The notes: a model not told the origin generated them from the sequence alone. Positions 31,863 through 43,061 are shown, counted from the first letter of the stretch. The stretch is DNA of 64,000 bases from Alphaproteobacteria bacterium (GCA_013389115.1 JACADY010000043.1:17731-81730), one strand, 5' to 3'. Made by a program: numbers and translations.

Positions 31863-33347
31863 ATGACCGATCTCACCTCGCTGAGCCTTGCGGAGGCCCG
31901 TGATGGCATTCGCGCCCGCGCATTTTCAGCAGTCGAACTGACCCAAGCGCATTTGCGCAGCATGGAGGCCGCGCGCGCGCTCAATGCCTTCATCACCGAA
32001 ACACCCCAGCATGCCTTAGCGATGGCGCGCGAGGCAGATGGGCGCGTGGCGGAGGGCAATCTCGGCGCGCTCGAGGGCCTGCCGCTTGGCATCAAGGATC
32101 TCTTCTGCACGCGCGGTGTCCTCACGACTGCGGCGAGTCATATTCTTCATGGCTTCAAGCCTCCTTACGAATCGACCGTCACCGCCAATCTCTGGCGTGC
32201 GGGCGCGGTGATGCTGGGCAAGCTCAATCTCGATGAGTTCGCGATGGGCTCGTCCAACGAGACTTCCTATTACGGTCCTGTCCTTTCGCCCTGGCGGCGG
32301 CGGGGATCAAATGTCGATCTCGTACCGGGGGGCTCATCCGGTGGATCGGCCGCCGCCGTTGCGGCCGAGCTTTGCCTCGGCGCGACAGGCACGGACACGG
32401 GCGGCTCCATCCGCCAGCCCGCCGCGGTTGCCGGCATTTGCGGGATCAAGCCCACCTATGGGCGCGTGTCGCGCTGGGGCATCGTCGCCTTTGCCTCCTC
32501 GCTCGATCAGGCGGGGCCGATGGCGCGAACGGTAAAGGACTGCGCGATCCTCTTGAAGGCGATGGCGGGGCATGACCCCAAGGATTCGACCTGCGCCAAT
32601 ATCGGCGTTCCCGACTATGAAAAGGCGCTGACCCGCGACGTCAGGGGGTTGCGGGTCGGCATACCGAGGGAGTACCGCATCGACGGCACGCCCGTCGAGA
32701 TCGATGCACTGTGGGCGCGCGGCGCGCAGTGGCTGCGCGATGCGGGCGCGGAGATCATCGAGGTCTCATTACCCCACACGCAGTATGCGCTCGCCGCCTA
32801 TTACATCGTCGCGCCCGCCGAAGCCTCTTCCAATCTGGCGCGGTATGACGGGGTGCGCTTCGGACTGCGCGAGGCGGGGAGCGACATCACCGATATGTAT
32901 GAGAAGACCCGCGCGGCCGGCTTTGGGCGGGAGGTGCAGCGGCGCATTCTCATCGGCACCTATGTGCTCTCGGCCGGCTATTACGATGCCTATTATCTCA
33001 AGGCACAGCGCGTGCGCTCGCTCATCAAGCGCGACTTCGAACAGGCGTTCGAGAAGGTCGATGTGCTGCTCACGCCCACGGCGCCGGGCCCTGCCTTCGG
33101 GATCGGCGAGAAGAGCGATGACCCCATCTCGATGTATCTCAACGATGTGTTCACGGTGACGGTCAATCTCGCCGGGTTGCCGGGCATGTCAGTGCCCGCG
33201 GGGCTCTCGGCGGAGGGCTTGCCGCTGGGGCTGCAGGTCATCGGCAGGCCGTTCGATGAGGAGACGGTGTTGCGCACCTGCTCGTTCCTGGAAGAGGCGG
33301 CCGCCTTCAAGGCAAAACCCGAAGCGTGGTGGAGGGCGGTGGCATGA
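31863..33347 (+). CDS. gatA: Asp/Glu-tRNA amidotransferase subunit GatA
   Basis: Amidase signature [33 protein letters not shown]. Confidence 0.98.
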   Translation: MTDLTSLSLAEARDGIRARAFSAVELTQAHLRSMEAARALNAFITETPQHALAMAREADGRVAEGNLGALEGLPLGIKDLFCTRGVLTTAASHILHGFKPPYESTVTANLWRAGAVMLGKLNLDEFAMGSSNETSYYGPVLSPWRRRGSNVDLVPGGSSGGSAAAVAAELCLGATGTDTGGSIRQPAAVAGICGIKPTYGRVSRWGIVAFASSLDQAGPMARTVKDCAILLKAMAGHDPKDSTCANIGVPDYEKALTRDVRGLRVGIPREYRIDGTPVEIDALWARGAQWLRDAGAEIIEVSLPHTQYALAAYYIVAPAEASSNLARYDGVRFGLREAGSDITDMYEKTRAAGFGREVQRRILIGTYVLSAGYYDAYYLKAQRVRSLIKRDFEQAFEKVDVLLTPTAPGPAFGIGEKSDDPISMYLNDVFTVTVNLAGLPGMSVPAGLSAEGLPLGLQVIGRPFDEETVLRTCSFLEEAAAFKAKPEAWWRAVA

Positions 33348-34828
33348 GCGCGGGCGAAGGGCGCAACGGCGCCGTCATCGAGGGAACGACGGGGCCTTGG
33401 GAAATCGTTATCGGCATCGAGGTGCATGCGCAGGTTTCCTCGCGCGCGAAGCTGTTCTCAGGGGCCGCGACGGCCTTTGGCGCGGAGCCGAACTCGCAAG
33501 TCTCGCTCGTCGATGCGGCGATGCCAGGGATGTTGCCCGTCATTAACGAATACTGCGTCGAGCAGGCGGTGCGCACGGGGCTCGGGCTCAAGGCGCAGAT
33601 CAACCGCGTCTCGGTGTTCGACCGGAAGAACTATTTCTATCCCGATCTTCCGGCCGGCTATCAGATCTCGCAGTACAAGAGCCCGATCGTGGGCGAGGGC
33701 GAGATCCTCATCGACATGCCGGGCGGCGAGACGATCAGGGTTGGCATCGAGCGGCTCCATCTCGAACAGGATGCGGGCAAGAGCCTGCACGATCAGCATC
33801 CCTCGCTTTCCTATGTCGATCTCAACCGCGCGGGGGTCGCGCTGATGGAGATCGTCTCCAGGCCTGACATGCGCTCGGCGGAGGAGGCGGCTGCCTATGT
33901 GCGCAAGCTGCGCGCGATCCTGCGCTATCTTGGCACCTGCGATGGCAACATGGAGCAGGGCTCCATGCGCGCGGACGTCAACGTCTCTGTGCGCCGGCCG
34001 GGCGCGCCCTATGGCACACGCTGCGAGATCAAGAACGTCAATTCGCTCCGCTTCATCCAGCAGGCGGTCGAGTACGAAGCGCGCCGGCAAGTCGATGTGA
34101 TCGAGGCGGGCGGCACGATCCGGCAGGAGACACGGCTTTTCGATTCCCGCAAGGGCGAGACACGCTCGATGCGATCGAAGGAAGAAGCGCATGATTACCG
34201 CTACTTCCCTGATCCCGATCTCCTTCCGCTTGAACTCGATCTGGCCTTCATTGAGACGATACGCGCCTCACTACCCGAGCTGCCGGATGCAAAGAGGGCG
34301 CGCTTCATGCGCGATTTCGGGCTCTCCGCCTATGACGCTGGTGTCATGGTTTCGGAAAAGGAAACGGCGGACTACTTCGAAGCAGTCTCGAAGGGGCGCG
34401 ATGCCAAGGCGGCGGCGAACTGGATCATGGGCGACCTGTTTGCCCATTTGAACAAGGCGGGACTTGAGATTTCCGCCTCGCCCGTCAGCGCGGACAATCT
34501 GGGGCGCATGCTCGATCTCATTGCGGACGGCACGATTTCGGGGCGCATCGCCAAGGATGTGTTCGTGATCATGGTCGAGACGGGCGGGGATCCGGCGCGC
34601 ATCGTCGATGAACGGGGACTGCGCCAGGTGACGGACAGCTCGGCCATCGAAGCGGCCGTCGATGCCGTCATCGCGGAGAACGCGGCCAAGGTCGAAGAGC
34701 TGAAAACGAAGCCCACCATGCTTGGCTGGTTCGTCGGCCAGGTGATGAAGAAAACGGGCGGCAAGGCGAATCCGCAGGCCGTGAACGAGGTCCTCAAAGC
34801 CAAGCTCGCCCATGTCCTGGGCGGTTGA
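33344..34828 (+). CDS. gatB: Asp/Glu-tRNA amidotransferase subunit GatB
   Basis: [22 protein letters not shown]...[18 protein letters not shown]-type core. Confidence 0.98.
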   Translation: MSAGEGRNGAVIEGTTGPWEIVIGIEVHAQVSSRAKLFSGAATAFGAEPNSQVSLVDAAMPGMLPVINEYCVEQAVRTGLGLKAQINRVSVFDRKNYFYPDLPAGYQISQYKSPIVGEGEILIDMPGGETIRVGIERLHLEQDAGKSLHDQHPSLSYVDLNRAGVALMEIVSRPDMRSAEEAAAYVRKLRAILRYLGTCDGNMEQGSMRADVNVSVRRPGAPYGTRCEIKNVNSLRFIQQAVEYEARRQVDVIEAGGTIRQETRLFDSRKGETRSMRSKEEAHDYRYFPDPDLLPLELDLAFIETIRASLPELPDAKRARFMRDFGLSAYDAGVMVSEKETADYFEAVSKGRDAKAAANWIMGDLFAHLNKAGLEISASPVSADNLGRMLDLIADGTISGRIAKDVFVIMVETGGDPARIVDERGLRQVTDSSAIEAAVDAVIAENAAKVEELKTKPTMLGWFVGQVMKKTGGKANPQAVNEVLKAKLAHVLGG

Positions 34829-35099
34829 AAAGGCCCCACGATTCGTGTGATTCGCTGCTCTCAAGACAAATTTTGCGCTGGCGCGGCGAAATTGGACCTT
34901 GACGGGAGAAATCATCCGTCCGCTGATGATCAGCGCGAGCGCCTTATTTTTCCTTGGGTTTAACGCGACCGTCCGAATCGCGGGCGACGGGGGTTTTCCC
35001 ATGGTTGCAATTCGTTAGCGATCAACGTCATATTTTCCACATCACGCGATGGGCCGTTGCGCGTCGCGATAACATGAAGTTTCAAGGAGTCACTCTCTC

Positions 35100-35270
35100 A
35101 TGCCTGTTACGACAAAGAAGAAGACGACGACGACTGCGAAGAAGGCCCCGGCGAAGAAGGCGGCGGTGAAGAAGCCGACCGTGAAGAAGGCCGCGGCGAA
35201 GAAGCCGGCTGCGAAGCAGACAGCCGCGAAGAAGACGACGACGAAGAAGACGGCCGCTGCGAAGAAGTAA
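35100..35270 (+). CDS. Histone H1-like Lys/Ala/Thr-rich small basic protein (56 aa)
   Basis: Not in ORF track: MPVTTKKKTTTTAKKAPAKKAAVKKPTVKKAAAKKPAAKQTAAKKTTTKKTAAAKK; SD AAGGAG upstream. Confidence 0.75.
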   Translation: MPVTTKKKTTTTAKKAPAKKAAVKKPTVKKAAAKKPAAKQTAAKKTTTKKTAAAKK

Positions 35271-35285
35271 GCAGGCCGATCATCC

Positions 35286-36209
35286 ATGGCTCGGGCCGCG
35301 GCCTCGTCCGCTGGTAAACGCAAAAGCCGGTCGACAGCCGCGGCCAAGCCTCCTCGTCCGACGAAAAGTCATGAAGGCACCGGCGCCGCCCTAACCCTGA
35401 AGGCGGCGGGAAAAAAGAAACAAGCAGAACCTAAGAAAACGGGAGCGGCCGCCAAGGCCGCCGCAGCCAAGGGCGTTGCCGTCAAGGCCGACTTGGGCAA
35501 GGGCACAGCCACCGCGGCGCGCGAGCGCGGCGCCAAGCTAAAAAGCACCAAACCGATCGAGGTTTACTATTGGCCGACACCCAATGGGTGGAAGGTCTCC
35601 ATCATGCTGGAGGAATGCGGGCTTCCTTACGTGCTCAAGCCCGTCAACATCGAGCGGGGAGAGCAGGACGACGCGGACTTCCTCAAACTGTCACCCAACG
35701 GGCGCATCCCGGCGATCCTTGATCCCGCCGGGCCGGGGGGCAAGGCGCTCGCGATCTTCGAATCGGGTGCGATCCTTCAGTATCTCGGCCGCAAATCAGG
35801 CCGCTTCTATCCCAAAGACGAGCGGCTTCGCTGCGAAACCGAGCAGTGGCTCTTCTGGCAGATGAGCAGTCTTGGTCCCATGGCGGGACAGGCCCAGCAT
35901 TTCCGGAACTTCGCGCCGGAGAAGATCGCCTATGCGGTCGAGCGCTATACGCATGAAGTACACAGGCTTTACAGCGTGATGGCCCGGCGCCTCCAGGACC
36001 GCGACTTTCTCGCCGGCCCTTTCACGATCGCCGACATCGCTTGCGTCGGCTGGATTATGCGTCACCAGATGCAGGGTCAAAGTCTCGAGGAGTTTCCCGC
36101 GCTCAAGGCTTGGCATGCACGCATGCTGGCCCGGCCGGGCGTGCAGCGCGGGCTGGCAGTGGGCGCCGATTTGCGAGGGGTCAATCTCGATGCGCGCGGG
36201 CGCCTTTAA
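35286..36209 (+). CDS. Glutathione S-transferase (YghU/Ure2-like) with ~90-aa Lys/Ala-rich N-terminal extension
   Basis: GST fold begins at residue 91 (IEVYYWPTPNGWKVSIMLEECGLPY); residues 1-90 are low-complexity and basic. Confidence 0.88.
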   Translation: MARAAASSAGKRKSRSTAAAKPPRPTKSHEGTGAALTLKAAGKKKQAEPKKTGAAAKAAAAKGVAVKADLGKGTATAARERGAKLKSTKPIEVYYWPTPNGWKVSIMLEECGLPYVLKPVNIERGEQDDADFLKLSPNGRIPAILDPAGPGGKALAIFESGAILQYLGRKSGRFYPKDERLRCETEQWLFWQMSSLGPMAGQAQHFRNFAPEKIAYAVERYTHEVHRLYSVMARRLQDRDFLAGPFTIADIACVGWIMRHQMQGQSLEEFPALKAWHARMLARPGVQRGLAVGADLRGVNLDARGRL

Positions 36210-36420
36210 CGCGCCTTTGTGCAGCGCAAACGCGCTCTGGCGAGGACTTCCTCGCAAACTATTGAGTTAACGAAGTATTTCCTCTTCGTTTACTGCGTAT
36301 TCAGGCATCCCGTTCACGATGCACTCAGCGTGAATTCAGTTTTCACGTTTTGGGGCAACGTGGGTGCAGATCCGGTCATTGCGTCAATACCGGATGAGCC
36401 CGCATCGGGAGGATGGGGCT

Positions 36421-36720
36421 ATGGCCTACATCGATACGCAATCGATTGCGATCTTTGAAGAACAAGCGCGCCTGGGCAATCCGACGGCGCTTTACTCACT
36501 TGGTATCGCCTATTCAACGGGCCAGGGCGTCGAGATGGACTATGTGGCCGCCCACAAATTCTTCAACCTCGCCGCCATGCGCGGCTCGATGGAGGCGCGC
36601 GGCATGCGGGCCGAGATCAGCCGCGAGATGACACGCGAGCAGATCGCCGAGGCGCAGCGACAGGCCCGCGCGTGGCTTTTGCCCATCATCCAAGAAGACG
36701 GCGCGATCCGGGTCGCTTGA
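36421..36720 (+). CDS. Sel1-repeat-like small protein
   Basis: ALYSLGIAYSTGQGVEMDYVAAHKFFNLAAMRGSMEA Sel1 motif; start 36421 with SD GGGAGGA. Confidence 0.8.
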   Translation: MAYIDTQSIAIFEEQARLGNPTALYSLGIAYSTGQGVEMDYVAAHKFFNLAAMRGSMEARGMRAEISREMTREQIAEAQRQARAWLLPIIQEDGAIRVA

Positions 36721-36773
36721 AGCAACTGGCAATCGGCCATTAAACTGGTTGGCCGTTTGACCAAGGTTGCGCC

Positions 36774-37577
36774 ATGAGTGCTCCGCGATCGAAACGTTCC
36801 TCTGGGGTCCTGCTCAGCGAGCAGCGCGGCCCCGTCTTGACTTTAAGCCTCAATCGGCTGGCGCAGAACAATACACTCAACCAGGAGCTCCGGCAGGCGC
36901 TGCTGGGTGCGCTTAGCCAGGCCAAGTCCAACAGCGAGATCCGCGCCGTCATCCTCACAGGGGAGGGCGAGGAGACATTCTGCTCCGGGCTTGATTTGCC
37001 TGAACTTGCCGCGCTCACACCGTTTGAGGTGGAAGCGGTCGCCCTTGAAGTGCGCAAAATCCATGAAGCACTTCTTGCCCTTGATGTCCCGACAATCGCC
37101 GTCATCAAGGGCGCCTGTATCGGGTCGGGACTCGAGCTTGCGCTTCATTGCGACATCCGGCTCGCCCGCTCGGACGCGCGCTTCGCCTTTCCGGGGGTGG
37201 GTCTTGGGATCACGCCAGGGGGTGGTTCGGTCCAGCGTCTCGTTCAGCTCGCAGGCGGCGGCGCGGCGCACAGTCTTTTCCTCACCGGCAGCGTCATCAA
37301 CGCCGAGCGGGCGTTCAGCCTGGGGCTGCTCATGAGCGTCATTCCACCGGGGAATTTCGCCGAGGCGCTGCGCGAGTTCCTCGACTACATCGTTTCGCTG
37401 CCCCCGCTCGCGGTCAAGGAAATCAAGGTGCTCCTGCGCGCAGCGCTCGCGATGGAGAGCGCGGAGATCGTCGCCCAAGGGGCGGCGGCCCTGCGGCGCT
37501 GCTTTGAGGACGGGACGATCTCGGAACGCCTGCGCCAGCTCTATGCCGGGCCTGCGCCAGGCACGACACTGCATTAG
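36774..37577 (+). CDS. Enoyl-CoA hydratase/isomerase family protein
   Basis: VILTGEGEETFCSGLDLPEL...KGACIGSGLELALHCDIRLARSDARFAFPGVGLGITPGGG. Confidence 0.93.
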   Translation: MSAPRSKRSSGVLLSEQRGPVLTLSLNRLAQNNTLNQELRQALLGALSQAKSNSEIRAVILTGEGEETFCSGLDLPELAALTPFEVEAVALEVRKIHEALLALDVPTIAVIKGACIGSGLELALHCDIRLARSDARFAFPGVGLGITPGGGSVQRLVQLAGGGAAHSLFLTGSVINAERAFSLGLLMSVIPPGNFAEALREFLDYIVSLPPLAVKEIKVLLRAALAMESAEIVAQGAAALRRCFEDGTISERLRQLYAGPAPGTTLH

Positions 37578-38440
37578 GCGCGATCAATCCCGCCCAGGAA
37601 CGCGTCGATCGCGTCGATCGCCTCTTCCTCATCGAGGAAAGGGGCGTGGCCGCGCGCCTTGACCTCCACCGATTTCAGGTCGGGCCTTGCCTCGTGCATG
37701 CGGGCAAGGATGCCGGGCGAGAGGAGGTCGGAGTTCTCGCCCCTGACGACGAGGGTCGGGGTTGGCGCCATGGCCTTGAAGACGGCCCAAGGATCCGCGC
37801 CTCCCGCTTCGCCCGCAGCGGCGGCCTCGCGGATGGCATCGCCGATGCGGGTGTCATAATCGAGCCGGGGGCGGCCTCTTTCGTCGCGAAAGGTCGAACG
37901 GGCAAAGCGCATCCAGCCCGCCTCATCGAGCGCGAACATGGGGGCGTTCAGGGATTTGACGAGACGCACCGCGTCCTCCCAGCTTTCGGGTTCCGCGATC
38001 CGGCCGGCATAGCCAAGGATGCGCGCTATGCCCTCGGGCGCCAGTTCGGGGCCGATATCGTTCAGGACGATCCCGGCGACCGCCGCCGGGCGCATGACGG
38101 CCATGCCCGATGCGATGAGGCCTCCGCGCGAGGTGCCGATGATGATGACCCGCTCGAGCCGTTCCGCCGCCATCAACGCAAAGACATCGGCGATCTCAAC
38201 CGGGATCGCATAGTTCTTGTAGTTGGGGTCGTAGGCAGAGCGCCCCCGGCCCCTCAAATCGGGCGCGATGACACGGCGCGTCTTCGCCAGGTGCGCGGCG
38301 ATGCCTTCGAAATCCTTCGAATTGCGCGTGAGGCCGGGCAGGCAGAGCACCGGAGTGAGCGCGTCGTGCGCGGCCGCATAGTCCCGAAAATAGAGCGCCA
38401 GACCATCGCCCGCACGATAGGTTGCTTCCCGATAGGACAC
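37574..38440 (-). CDS. Alpha/beta hydrolase
   Basis: VLCLPGLTRNSKDFEGIA...IIGTSRGGLIASGMA nucleophile elbow; ARGHAPFLDEEEAI. Confidence 0.92.
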   Translation of the reverse strand: MSYREATYRAGDGLALYFRDYAAAHDALTPVLCLPGLTRNSKDFEGIAAHLAKTRRVIAPDLRGRGRSAYDPNYKNYAIPVEIADVFALMAAERLERVIIIGTSRGGLIASGMAVMRPAAVAGIVLNDIGPELAPEGIARILGYAGRIAEPESWEDAVRLVKSLNAPMFALDEAGWMRFARSTFRDERGRPRLDYDTRIGDAIREAAAAGEAGGADPWAVFKAMAPTPTLVVRGENSDLLSPGILARMHEARPDLKSVEVKARGHAPFLDEEEAIDAIDAFLGGIDRA

Positions 38441-38490
38441 GGCGCTTCCCCTTCAATCAATCCCACAAGTGCCACTCAAGAGGGGAGAGC

Positions 38491-40707
38491 TTAGGAATTA
38501 GGGTCCGGTTTGGGAATGGGCCGAATGAGCGGTTCGGCCGCTTCCAGCGGGCCTGACGTTTCGCCTTCCGTGCGATCCGGCGCCGGCGCCGGGACAGGAA
38601 CGGATGGGGAAGGCGAGGCCGATAGGGGCAGGGCCGTCTCCTCGGGCTCAAAGGGGCCGCCAATTCTTGGCGGCGGCGCGCTGGAGCCGCGATAGAGGTC
38701 ACCCATGAGGCTCAACGGCACCTCCGCGCGGGCGAGCCGTGCGCGATAGATCTGCGTGTTCTCCAGCACGCGCTGGACATAGTTGCGCGTCTCGGAGAAT
38801 GGGATCTGCTCGATCCAGTCGATGGGATCAACGCCATTGCGCGGGTCGCCATACTCGCCGATCCACTGCCGCACGCGTCCGGCCCCGGCATTGTAGGCCG
38901 CGATCGTGAGGATGTAGGAACCGTCAAAGCTCGCCAGAAGATCGGACAGGTGAGCCATTCCGATCGACATGTTGTAGGTGGCATCGCCTATGAGCTTGTT
39001 GCGATGGTAGTCGACGCCGTGACGCCTAGCCGTCTGACGCGCCGTCTCGGGAAGGAGCTGCATGATGCCTTGGGCATTGGCCCCGGATACGGCCATCGGA
39101 TCGAATTCGCTTTCCTGCCGGGAAAGGCCAAGGACGAGCGCCGGCTCAGGCGGGGTGCCGCGGCCGCGATACTTGGGCACGCTCAAGACGGGATAGGCAT
39201 AGGCGAGGACCGAAATCTGCTTTTGCATCGCGCGCTTGGCGACGCGGATCGCCAGCTCAGGGTGACCCAGTTCGCGCATCAACTCGGCGAGCAGGGCATA
39301 GGTTTCCCGCGATTCCGCGACATCGGCGAAATGCAGTGCAAAAACGCGCACATATTCTTCGGCGCCGATGCGGTTGAGGAGGCGAATGGCGGCGGCCAGT
39401 TCCTCGGCATTGAAGGATTTGCGGCTGGCGCCTGTGTCGATGCGCTCATCGTTGATGGCAAAGCGGCCCTTGGGCTTGAGCGCGATGAGCGCGAGCTGGC
39501 CATAAAAGGTCTCGGGGAAGCGCGCCGCGGCGCCGTAGGCGGCCATGGCGCCAGGCTTGTCGCCGGTGCGCTCCAAGGCGCGGGCCAACCAGTAATTGGC
39601 GCGGGCGAGGCTGATCGGATAGGTGACGCCACTCTTCAGGCGCTGGAAATGGCCTTGCGCCTTTTGCGCATCGTTGAGAAAGCGCAAGGCGATCCAGCCG
39701 GCCAGGAACTCGGCTTCGGCGAAGTTGACGCCCGCGGTGAGGCCGTGGCCGGCCACCATGTCATAGGCCTTGGAGAATTGCCGGTTCTCGATCGCGTTGC
39801 GCGCCTGGATGTTGCGCTCCTTCCACCAGTCCTCCGGCCGGCGGAGCGCTTGAGGCGAGGAGGGAGCCGACAAGATCAGCGGCCAGGCCTCCGGGTCGCG
39901 CCCCTTGAGGCGGCTATAGCGGGCCCGATCGAAAAGGAGGCCTGAATCGGCCCGCAGGGATTGCGGCACAAGCGAGATCGCGGTTTCGGCACCACGGACA
40001 TTCGTCGCCAGCTTGATGCGTGCCTCGGCCAGTTTGCGGGCGTCGCTATCGATCGTGCTCATGAGCCGTTGCGCCGCGGCACGTTCATCGTCCCAGAGCA
40101 GGCGGTCGATACGCAGCGCGTTGATCTGGGGCGTCAGCACCTCCCTATAGCGCGACAGCAATTCCTTTTCGCGCGCGGCCGTGAACGTGCCATCGATCCA
40201 GCCTTCCTGGATGAGCTGCACGCCACGTGCCCGCTCACCCTTGGCGAGGAGCGCCTCACCCAGCTTGACCTTGCCGTCGGGCGAGGAGGGCTCACGCCCC
40301 TTGAACCAGGCGATCACCTGATCGGGCTCAAGGGTGGTGGGGAGCTGGCGTTCGGCATTGCGCCGCATCTTCTCGATGCGCGGCCAGCCGGGCGAGGATT
40401 CGATAAAGCGCGAAATCTCGCCATAGGGTGCGATCGAGTTGTCGGCCGCGTAATAGCGCCAGCGCACGATCTTGGCCGCGAGGGGATCGTCCATCTGACC
40501 GGCAAAGGCGAGCGCCGCGCTCCAGTCGTAACGCGCGGCCGCCTCAAAGGCGCTTTCAAGCAGGGCAGTGTCGCTCTTCGCCACCTTCATGATGGGCGGC
40601 TTTGAACGCGGCACTGGCTCCGGCGCCGTCGTCGCGCCAAAGGCAATCGACGGCACGAGCGCCAACAGCCCCGCCACTACCGCCCCTTTCACGATCATGC
40701 GCCCCAT
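38491..40707 (-). CDS. Soluble lytic murein transglycosylase (Slt family)
   Basis: LGLSRQESEFDPMAVSGANAQGIMQLLPETARQTA...YILTIAAYNAGAGRVRQWI. Confidence 0.93.
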   Translation of the reverse strand: MGRMIVKGAVVAGLLALVPSIAFGATTAPEPVPRSKPPIMKVAKSDTALLESAFEAAARYDWSAALAFAGQMDDPLAAKIVRWRYYAADNSIAPYGEISRFIESSPGWPRIEKMRRNAERQLPTTLEPDQVIAWFKGREPSSPDGKVKLGEALLAKGERARGVQLIQEGWIDGTFTAAREKELLSRYREVLTPQINALRIDRLLWDDERAAAQRLMSTIDSDARKLAEARIKLATNVRGAETAISLVPQSLRADSGLLFDRARYSRLKGRDPEAWPLILSAPSSPQALRRPEDWWKERNIQARNAIENRQFSKAYDMVAGHGLTAGVNFAEAEFLAGWIALRFLNDAQKAQGHFQRLKSGVTYPISLARANYWLARALERTGDKPGAMAAYGAAARFPETFYGQLALIALKPKGRFAINDERIDTGASRKSFNAEELAAAIRLLNRIGAEEYVRVFALHFADVAESRETYALLAELMRELGHPELAIRVAKRAMQKQISVLAYAYPVLSVPKYRGRGTPPEPALVLGLSRQESEFDPMAVSGANAQGIMQLLPETARQTARRHGVDYHRNKLIGDATYNMSIGMAHLSDLLASFDGSYILTIAAYNAGAGRVRQWIGEYGDPRNGVDPIDWIEQIPFSETRNYVQRVLENTQIYRARLARAEVPLSLMGDLYRGSSAPPPRIGGPFEPEETALPLSASPSPSVPVPAPAPDRTEGETSGPLEAAEPLIRPIPKPDPNS

Positions 40708-40923
40708 TCGCACTCCGCCGCTCATCGCGCCATGCCCCAGACATGCCAAACTTGTTTTAGGCAGCAATGTTTAAGGAAGCTAGCCTCTGAGCGTTGCTGT
40801 CCCACAACTTATTCAAAGGTTCGGCCGTTTGCCTTTCCATTGCCTTGTTGGCTCACTAGAGTCCGCTCCCGCCTTCGCGGGCACAAGCTTTTCGGGAAAG
40901 CGCTCGCGATTCCTTCGTTTGTC

Positions 40924-40966
40924 GCGCTTTCTGCCGAAAACCGGTGGCCACTTTTCGGGAAAGCGC
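40924..40966. repeat. Palindromic intergenic repeat copy 1
   Basis: GCGCTTTCtgCCGAAAAccggtggccacTTTTCGGgaAAGCGC; CTTTTCGGGAAAGCGCT also present at 40888-40904. Confidence 0.6.
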
Positions 40967-41006
40967 TTTATTGTTCGCGCAGATTCCAGTCTGAAAGGCC
41001 TTCACC

Positions 41007-41903
41007 ATGGCGTTCGCGCCACACCAGATCCACGGTTCCATCGTTGCCCTCATCACCCCCTTCCGGGACGGTAAGGTTGACGAAGATGCCTTTGCACGTT
41101 TCGTCACGTGGCAGATTGCCGAGGGGACGCACGGTCTTGTGCCGACCGGCACGACGGGCGAAAGCCCGACCCTCAGCCATGATGAGCACAAGCGCGTGGT
41201 GGAACTATGCATCAAAGCCGCCAAGGGCCGGGTGCCGGTGATCGCGGGAACGGGCTCCAATTCGACCGAGGAGGCGATCGAGCTCACCCGGCATGCAAAA
41301 TCGGCCGGGGCCGATGCGGCGCTCGTCGTTACCCCCTACTACAACAAGCCGACGCAGGAAGGGCTCTACCTTCACTATAAGGCGATCTGCGAGGCGGTTG
41401 AGCTGCCTGTCTTCATCTACAACATTCCCGCCCGCAGCGTCGTTGACATGTCTGTGGAGACGATGGCGCGCCTCTCGCGCATCAAGGGCATCGTGGGCGT
41501 CAAGGATGCAACCGCCAATCTTGCGCGCGTGAGCCAGCAACGTCTGGCGGCGGGACAAGACTTCGTTCAGCTCTCAGGCGAGGACGCAACGGCGCTCGGC
41601 TTCAATGCTCATGGCGGCCGGGGCTGCATCTCCGTCACGGCAAACGTGGCGCCAAGGCTGTGCGCCCGCTTTCAGGAGGCTTGCCTGAAAGGAGATTATG
41701 CGGCCGCGCTGGCGATCCAGGATCAGCTGATGCCGCTCCACGATGCGCTGTTCATCGAATCCAATCCCGGGCCGGTCAAGTATGCGGCGAGCCTGCTTCG
41801 GCTATGCGGCGCCGAAACGCGGCTGCCCCTCGCGCCCATTTCGGAGGCCACGAAGGCGCGGGTCGCCAAGGCCCTTGAACAGGCTGGAATAAGCGCCACC
41901 TGA
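41007..41903 (+). CDS. dapA: 4-hydroxy-tetrahydrodipicolinate synthase
   Basis: [19 protein letters not shown]...[14 protein letters not shown]...VYNIPARS-type core, [12 protein letters not shown]. Confidence 0.97.
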   Translation: MAFAPHQIHGSIVALITPFRDGKVDEDAFARFVTWQIAEGTHGLVPTGTTGESPTLSHDEHKRVVELCIKAAKGRVPVIAGTGSNSTEEAIELTRHAKSAGADAALVVTPYYNKPTQEGLYLHYKAICEAVELPVFIYNIPARSVVDMSVETMARLSRIKGIVGVKDATANLARVSQQRLAAGQDFVQLSGEDATALGFNAHGGRGCISVTANVAPRLCARFQEACLKGDYAAALAIQDQLMPLHDALFIESNPGPVKYAASLLRLCGAETRLPLAPISEATKARVAKALEQAGISAT

Positions 41904-41908
41904 TCGCA

Positions 41909-42385
41909 ATGGCCAAGAAAAAAGACGATTCCGCCATCAAGGTGGTCGCAGACAACCGGAAGGCGCGGTTCAACTATGCGATCGATGACTCGGTCGAGGC
42001 GGGCATTCAGCTCCTCGGCACGGAGGTGAAGGCGCTGCGCGGCGGCCATGCGACGATTGCTGAATCCTACGCGCAGGCGAAGGACGGCGAGATCGTGCTC
42101 ATCAACGCCTATATTCCTGAATATGAAGGCGGAAATCGCTTCAACCATGAGACGCGCCGGCCCCGCCGGTTGTTGCTGCATCGCCGGCAAATCGCGCAAC
42201 TCTCGCAGGCCGTCCAGCGTGAAGGCATGACGCTCATTCCGCTGAAGCTCTATTTCAATGAGAAGGGCCGGGCCAAGGTGCAGCTCGGGCTCGCGCGGGG
42301 CAAAAAGCTGCACGACAAGCGCGAGACGGAAAAGTCCCGCGACTGGCAGCGCGACAAGGCGCGGCTGATGCGCATGAAAGGGTAG
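41909..42385 (+). CDS. smpB: SsrA-binding protein SmpB
   Basis: [40 protein letters not shown]. Confidence 0.98.
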   Translation: MAKKKDDSAIKVVADNRKARFNYAIDDSVEAGIQLLGTEVKALRGGHATIAESYAQAKDGEIVLINAYIPEYEGGNRFNHETRRPRRLLLHRRQIAQLSQAVQREGMTLIPLKLYFNEKGRAKVQLGLARGKKLHDKRETEKSRDWQRDKARLMRMKG

Positions 42386-42389
42386 GCTC

Positions 42390-43061
42390 ATGGCCAGCAG
42401 CGATGACCCAGACGATGAAGGCAAGATCAAGGACAAGCTGATCCAGTCCAAGGAGAAATGGGCGCGGGAGGGTCGGCTCCTGACGGGCCGCCCGGACAAG
42501 GTGAAGGCGAACCGGCTGCCGCCCGGACAGCGGGAGGTGAAGAACTGGCCCGTCCTTGACCTCGGCGTTCAACCCAATATCCCCAAGGATATCTGGCGGC
42601 TGCGGATCGAGGGTCTTGTTGAGAACCCTGTGACGTGGAATTTCGAGGCCTTCATGGCCCAGCCGCAATCCGATTTCGTCTCGGATATTCATTGCGTGAC
42701 GGCCTGGAGCCGGTTCGATAATCGCTGGCAGGGGGTCTCCTCGGCCCATATTCTTGAGACCGTGCGGCCGAAGGCGGAAGCGCGTCACGTCGTCTTCCAT
42801 TCCTCAGATGGCTATACGACGAATGTCTCGCTTCCCGTTTTTGCTGAGGCGAACGTGCTTCTTGCGCATTCCTGGGAAGGCGCTCCCCTGACGCGCGAGC
42901 ATGGCGGGCCGGTCCGGGTCGTCATTCCCGATTGGTATTTCTGGAAAAGTGCCAAGTGGGTGACGCGGATCGTCTTTCTCGCCGAGGACAGGCCAGGCTT
43001 CTGGGAGACGCGCGGCTATCACAACGAAGGCGATCCCTGGAGCGAAGAACGCTATGGCTGA
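42390..43061 (+). CDS. Sulfite oxidase-like (molybdopterin) oxidoreductase
   Basis: SDIHCVTAWSRFDNRWQGVS Moco-ligand Cys motif; no signal peptide. Confidence 0.9.
   Translation: MASSDDPDDEGKIKDKLIQSKEKWAREGRLLTGRPDKVKANRLPPGQREVKNWPVLDLGVQPNIPKDIWRLRIEGLVENPVTWNFEAFMAQPQSDFVSDIHCVTAWSRFDNRWQGVSSAHILETVRPKAEARHVVFHSSDGYTTNVSLPVFAEANVLLAHSWEGAPLTREHGGPVRVVIPDWYFWKSAKWVTRIVFLAEDRPGFWETRGYHNEGDPWSEERYG

Noticed and set aside
35090-35347. Minus-strand 85-aa ORF rich in F/V/A over the H1-like gene
   Set aside because: Mirror image of the AAG/GCG-rich plus-strand gene; low-complexity artefact with no SD.
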